Part shown: piece by piece, positions 7,129-10,176 of the stretch
Position numbering within the stretch: the first letter of the stretch is position 1
Layout of the letters: every line of letters begins with the position of its first letter
Assembly (NCBI GenBank): GCA_026391755.1
Contig: JAPLDN010000066.1
Location: forward strand, 1-10,176
Reading direction: 5' to 3'
DNA: 10,176 bases
From: Bacteroidota bacterium
GTDB taxonomy: Bacteria; Bacteroidota; Bacteroidia; Bacteroidales; FEN-979
The notes under the pieces: generated by a model
Databases searched by the model: none
What the model was told of the DNA's origin: nothing
Seen by the model: the letters and a program-made list of their open reading frames with translations, nothing else
Made by a program: the position numbers and the translations under genes

Positions 7129-7257
7129 ATGACAGGCGTAGTTGTTCATATGATCATCGGATTTTTACTCTTTACTCCACTTGGATTTATCGTTGGAATG
7201 CTGCAACACAGAAGGGAACAGGAAAAGGAGGAAGAAGATAAAAAATCTCTCTTCTGA
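7129..7257 (+). CDS. Small single-span membrane protein, 42 residues, unknown function
   Basis: A short open frame begins with an ATG 7 bases after the Wzy-like stop and ends at a TGA at 7255-7257. The product has one membrane helix (about residues 4-25, with HMIIGFLLFTPLGFIVGML) and a very charged tail, QHRREQEKEEEDKKSLF, giving a cytoplasmic C-terminus by the positive-inside rule (His, Arg, Arg right after the helix). I do not recognise a family. The tight operon spacing, the clear protein-like composition and the fact that it fills an otherwise empty 175-base gap between two genes support its being real. It might assist the neighbouring polymerase or glycosyltransferases, but nothing in the sequence proves this. 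A chance frame remains possible at this length. Confidence 0.55.
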   Translation: MTGVVVHMIIGFLLFTPLGFIVGMLQHRREQEKEEEDKKSLF

Positions 7258-7296
7258 AACAGGGAAATATAGGTATAATACATAACCCCAACGTCT

Positions 7297-8220
7297 ATGG
7301 CAGATAAATTTCCATTGGTTTCAATAATCACGGTAAATTATAACCAGCCAGAAGTTACACTTGCTTTTCTCGACTCAATAAAGCTGATTACATACCCTTC
7401 TTACGAGATAATTGTTGTAGATAACGCATCCCCAACGAAAAAACCAGCAATACTTAAAGAAAAACATCCTGATATCATTTTAATTGAGAGCAAGGAAAAC
7501 CTGGGATTCGCAGGAGGTAATAACCTTGGCATCAGGATTGCAAAAGGGAAGTTTCATTTACTGATTAATAATGATACAGAAGTTGATCCGGGATTTATTG
7601 AACCCCTCGTTTCCAAGCTTCAGATGGATCCATCACTTGGCGTTGTAAGCCCAAAAATCAGGTACTTCTACCAACCTGAATTAATTCAATATGCCGGATT
7701 TACAACTATTAACCCGATAACAGTTAGAAACAGGGGGATAGGTTTCCAGGAGGCCGATAAAGGACAACATGACCAGGATTCTTATACCGAATACGCTTAT
7801 GGCGCAGCTATGATGATCCCTCTTGAGGTTATGATGAAAGTTGGATTAATGGCTGATATTTTTTTCCTGTATTATGAAGAAATGGACTGGATGCAAAGGA
7901 TCAAAGACGCCGGTTATAAGATTGGATATGTTTATAATTCATTGATCTTCCATAAGGACTCCATTACAACCGGAACAATGAGTCCCCTGAAAATTTACTA
8001 TCTGAACCGAAACCGACTGCTTTACCTGAGGCGCAATGTTAATGGGCCTCTTTTTATACTGGCGCTGATGTACCAGTTCCTGGTTGCAGTTCCAAAGAAT
8101 ATGCTCGTTTTTCTGATGAAAGGACAATTCAATCTCTTCAAAGCGTACAAAAATGCAATCGGATGGCAAATAAGCAATTCTTTTAACCGCGATCTGCATA
8201 AAAGCCCTACACTGGACTAA
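7297..8220 (+). CDS. Family 2 glycosyltransferase (first of a tandem pair)
   Basis: This 307-residue protein has the GT-A fold of family 2 transferases: PLVSIITVNYN at the beginning (nucleotide-binding first strand), IIVVDNAS with D42, NLGFAGGNNLGI, the NNDTEVD motif (D93, with D97 as a second acidic residue) that binds the metal and the nucleotide sugar, then YGAAMM and FFLYYEEMDW (E194-E195, D197), the region of the catalytic base. The C-terminus (about 235-307) is basic and amphipathic and probably binds the membrane. The pattern is that of rhamnosyltransferase-like enzymes (COG1216 type) that add sugars to lipid-linked repeat units at the inner face. The sugar donor cannot be told from sequence. 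It starts 39 bases after the small membrane gene, and the next gene follows after one base. A paralogue of the same length lies downstream. Confidence 0.9.
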   Translation: MADKFPLVSIITVNYNQPEVTLAFLDSIKLITYPSYEIIVVDNASPTKKPAILKEKHPDIILIESKENLGFAGGNNLGIRIAKGKFHLLINNDTEVDPGFIEPLVSKLQMDPSLGVVSPKIRYFYQPELIQYAGFTTINPITVRNRGIGFQEADKGQHDQDSYTEYAYGAAMMIPLEVMMKVGLMADIFFLYYEEMDWMQRIKDAGYKIGYVYNSLIFHKDSITTGTMSPLKIYYLNRNRLLYLRRNVNGPLFILALMYQFLVAVPKNMLVFLMKGQFNLFKAYKNAIGWQISNSFNRDLHKSPTLD

Positions 8221-8221
8221 A

Positions 8222-9145
8222 ATGACATCCCGCCAATCTCCACTTGTTTCAATTATCACTGTTAATTTCAATGGTTCGGAAGACACCCTTGAAATGATTG
8301 AATCTCTCACCAAAATAACATATCCTAATTTTGAGATCATCGTTGTGGACAATCATTCCGAGAACGATACTCCCCGGATAATTAAAGAGAGATTCCCCTC
8401 GGTTACCCTGTACGAAAGCAATATTAATATGGGTTTCGCAGGAGGTAATAATCTGGGTATAATGCGGGCCCGGGGGGAGTATATTCTGTTGTTGAATAAC
8501 GATACGATTGTAGATAAGGGTTTTCTCGAGCCACTGGTGAAGAAGATGCAATCGGACCCCAAGATAGGCTGTGTAAGCTCCAAACTGCGTTTTTATTACG
8601 ACCGCTCAATAATACAGTTTGCAGGCTATACTCCAATCGACCATCGCACAATGAGGAGTTTTGCAATAGGATACAGGGAGAAGGATAAAGGCCAGCATGA
8701 TGTGGACAGGGTAACTCCATATGCCCATGGTGCAGCAATGATGGTTTCAATGAAAGTGATAAGGGAGATCGGAATTATGTCTTACATTTTCTTCTTGTAT
8801 TACGAAGAAGCTGATTGGAGCTACCGCATCAAAAAGGCGGGGTACACAATCTGGTATGTCCACGACTCTCTTGTATATCACAAAGAATCAGTATCAGTGG
8901 GAAAACTAAGTGCATCCAAAGTGTATTATCAGAACAGGAACAGGATTGTTTTCCTGAGGAGAAACGTCACGGGAAAGGATTTTCGGATCGGTATTCTATA
9001 TCAGCTTGCAGTCGCAATTCCAAAGAACGCATTCAAATACCTTCTAAAAGGAAAGTTAACCTACTTTCATGCCTATCTCCGGGCCATTGGATGGCATCTG
9101 AAAAACATTGTCAATCCACACATTCACGACAATCCATATTTATAA
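8222..9145 (+). CDS. Family 2 glycosyltransferase (second of a tandem pair)
   Basis: Also 307 residues, this protein aligns with the preceding one over its whole length, with roughly half of positions identical by eye. It keeps every key element: SIITVNFN, IIVVDNHS, GFAGGNNLGI, NNDTIVD (D94), DKGQHDVD, GAAMM and FFLYYEEADW, and the same basic tail. It probably adds the next sugar of the repeat unit, or the same sugar with another acceptor. Differences cluster in the acceptor-side region after the metal motif (about 130-165) and the last 40 residues, as expected for a changed acceptor. The ATG comes one base after the preceding stop, so the pair is probably translated in a coupled way. It is the last gene of the tight block; a promoter-like sequence follows. 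Confidence 0.9.
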   Translation: MTSRQSPLVSIITVNFNGSEDTLEMIESLTKITYPNFEIIVVDNHSENDTPRIIKERFPSVTLYESNINMGFAGGNNLGIMRARGEYILLLNNDTIVDKGFLEPLVKKMQSDPKIGCVSSKLRFYYDRSIIQFAGYTPIDHRTMRSFAIGYREKDKGQHDVDRVTPYAHGAAMMVSMKVIREIGIMSYIFFLYYEEADWSYRIKKAGYTIWYVHDSLVYHKESVSVGKLSASKVYYQNRNRIVFLRRNVTGKDFRIGILYQLAVAIPKNAFKYLLKGKLTYFHAYLRAIGWHLKNIVNPHIHDNPYL

Positions 9146-9151
9146 TAATCT

Positions 9152-9183
9152 TTTGGATTCGCTTTGCGTTTCAATTATATTTG
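9152..9183 (+). promoter_or_regulatory. Bacteroidota-type promoter, TTTG (9152-9155) and TATATTTG (9176-9183)
   Basis: The 71-base gap between 9145 and 9217 contains TTTG, a 20-base spacer, then TATATTTG, which fits the TTTG / TAnnTTTG pattern known for the main sigma factor of Bacteroidota. The start of transcription would fall about 9188-9192, leaving a leader of about 25-30 bases before the ATG at 9217. No terminator-like hairpin is seen between the preceding stop and this site, so read-through from upstream is also possible. Confidence 0.55.
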
Positions 9184-9216
9184 CATTAGTATTCGGCTAA
9201 TCAATAAACTTTTAAT

Positions 9217-10176
9217 ATGATACTTGAAATATTAAAGTGGGTTTTTATCGGTTTACAGGTGGTTCTTTTTACATATTTATTCCTTACCACCATTTATTTT
9301 TTAATCTTCTCTGTGGCAGGTCTTTTCCCTATAAAACAAGTTGTGCCCGAAAACAAGAAGCTGAATCGCTTTGCCCTACTGATTCCCGGGTATAAGGAAG
9401 ACTCGGTGATCATTGAAGTTGCCAGGCAGGCACTTGACCAGGATTACCCCAGGGAACTTTTTGACATTATTATTATTGCTGACAGCTTTTCACACTTAAC
9501 CCTTGCAGAACTCCGTAAACTTCCGATCCAAGTGATGGAAGTGGTTTTTGAGAACAGTTCCAAGGCGAAAGCACTTAAAGAAGCAGTAAAACGGCTGCCT
9601 GGGAATTACGATATTGCATTGATACTCGATGCTGATAACATCATGGAACGGGATTGTCTCTGGAAAATGAACAATGCCATGAACCTTGGGTATAAGGCAA
9701 TCCAGGTGCACAGAACTGCTAAAAATCAAAATACTGCTTTTGCAGTGCTTGATACAGTAAGTGAAGAGATCAACAACCAGATATTCAGAAAGGGACATTG
9801 GGTATTAGGTCTTTCATCAGCCCTGATAGGTTCGGGAATGGCTTTTGACTATGCTGTTTTCAAGGATTATATAACCAATATGGATTTCATTCTTGGCGAA
9901 GAAAAGGAGCTTGAGATGAGAATGATCAAAGATCAGATCAAGATCGCCTATGTTAATGATGCAATTGTTTATGATGAAAAAGTGCAAAAGTCAAACGTAT
10001 TTATGGTGCAGAGAGCCCGCTGGCTTGCCACCCAGTTTATTTTTGCAAAGCTCTATTTCCTGCCAGGGATAAAAGAATTGTTTACCAAGGGGAATATTGA
10101 TTTTCTCGATAAAGTCATCCAGCAATTATTACCCCCAAGGATTTTCCTCCTTGGCTTCCTGGTCCTGCTGACCGCA
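9217..10176 (+). CDS. Membrane-bound family 2 glycosyltransferase, processive-type architecture, 3' end outside window
   Basis: From the ATG at 9217 the frame stays open to the window edge (320 residues visible). Residues about 7-36 are a membrane helix, followed by a cytoplasmic GT-A domain: LLIPGYKED, IIIADSFS (D89), LDADNIM (D138, D140, the DxD metal site), LIGSGMAFDY, a GEEKELEMR segment (E228-E229), VYDEKVQ, and QRARW (Q265, R268, W269), the QxxRW motif that holds the acceptor in cellulose- and hyaluronan-synthase-like enzymes. A second hydrophobic stretch begins around 308 (PPRIFLLGFLVLL). Such proteins make or extend a beta-linked chain at the membrane, or act as single-addition transferases in capsule loci; which applies here is not decided. 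In relatives the acidic motif is usually GED or TED; here the last residue is Glu. The gene seems to have its own promoter and is not tightly joined to the upstream block. Confidence 0.88.
   Translation, partial: MILEILKWVFIGLQVVLFTYLFLTTIYFLIFSVAGLFPIKQVVPENKKLNRFALLIPGYKEDSVIIEVARQALDQDYPRELFDIIIIADSFSHLTLAELRKLPIQVMEVVFENSSKAKALKEAVKRLPGNYDIALILDADNIMERDCLWKMNNAMNLGYKAIQVHRTAKNQNTAFAVLDTVSEEINNQIFRKGHWVLGLSSALIGSGMAFDYAVFKDYITNMDFILGEEKELEMRMIKDQIKIAYVNDAIVYDEKVQKSNVFMVQRARWLATQFIFAKLYFLPGIKELFTKGNIDFLDKVIQQLLPPRIFLLGFLVLLTA

Noticed and set aside
7264..7290. A TATAAT-like sequence before the first GT2 gene as a promoter
   Set aside because: It matches the E. coli -10 pattern, not the TAnnTTTG pattern of Bacteroidota, and has no partner element; operon continuity is simpler.

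Overview
The window is part of an exopolysaccharide or capsule (O-antigen-like) biosynthesis and export locus, almost certainly from a member of the Bacteroidota, probably Bacteroidales-like. Evidence for this: moderate GC with A-rich start regions and few strong Shine-Dalgarno sequences; a polysaccharide co-polymerase of the Wzc type carrying a LysM domain; a sugar transferase with a cysteine-containing insert; and one good match to the Bacteroidota vegetative promoter pattern (TTTG, 20-base spacer, TAnnTTTG) ahead of the last gene. The genus cannot be read from the sequence. All genes are on the + strand.

Layout. Positions 2-1093 hold the 3' part of a gene fusing a degenerate receiver-like domain to a membrane phosphoglycosyl transferase, the priming enzyme that puts the first sugar phosphate on the lipid carrier. 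A short TolC-like outer-membrane export protein follows (1094-1882), then a Wzc/Wzz-type chain-length and export protein (1882-4475) that is split by a -1 frameshift. Next come a Wzx-like flippase that is broken and lacks an internal block (4499-5640), a Wzy/O-antigen-polymerase-like membrane protein (5646-7121), and a 42-residue single-span membrane protein (7129-7257). Two tandem, equally long GT2 glycosyltransferases complete the block (7297-8220, 8222-9145). Spacing between these genes is 0 to 39 bases or a 1-base overlap, with no evident terminator, so 2-9145 looks like one transcription unit. A promoter-like sequence at 9152-9183 then precedes a membrane-bound GT2 glycosyltransferase running off the right edge (9217-10176).

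Pathway reading (inference from families): the priming transferase starts the repeat unit on undecaprenyl phosphate, the GT2 enzymes add sugars at the inner face, Wzx flips the unit, Wzy polymerises it, and the Wzc-like protein with the TolC-like protein controls length and export. No Wza-type outer-membrane exporter is visible inside the window.

Points of most interest: the receiver-like domain has Glu and Gln where CheY-type receivers have the phosphorylated Asp and the switch Lys, with exactly CheY-like spacing. The Wzc-like protein has a periplasmic LysM domain and a decayed nucleotide-binding site. Both the Wzc and Wzx genes are disrupted, either real decay or sequence error, while the genes around them are intact. 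No CRISPR array, tRNA, rRNA or insertion sequence was seen.
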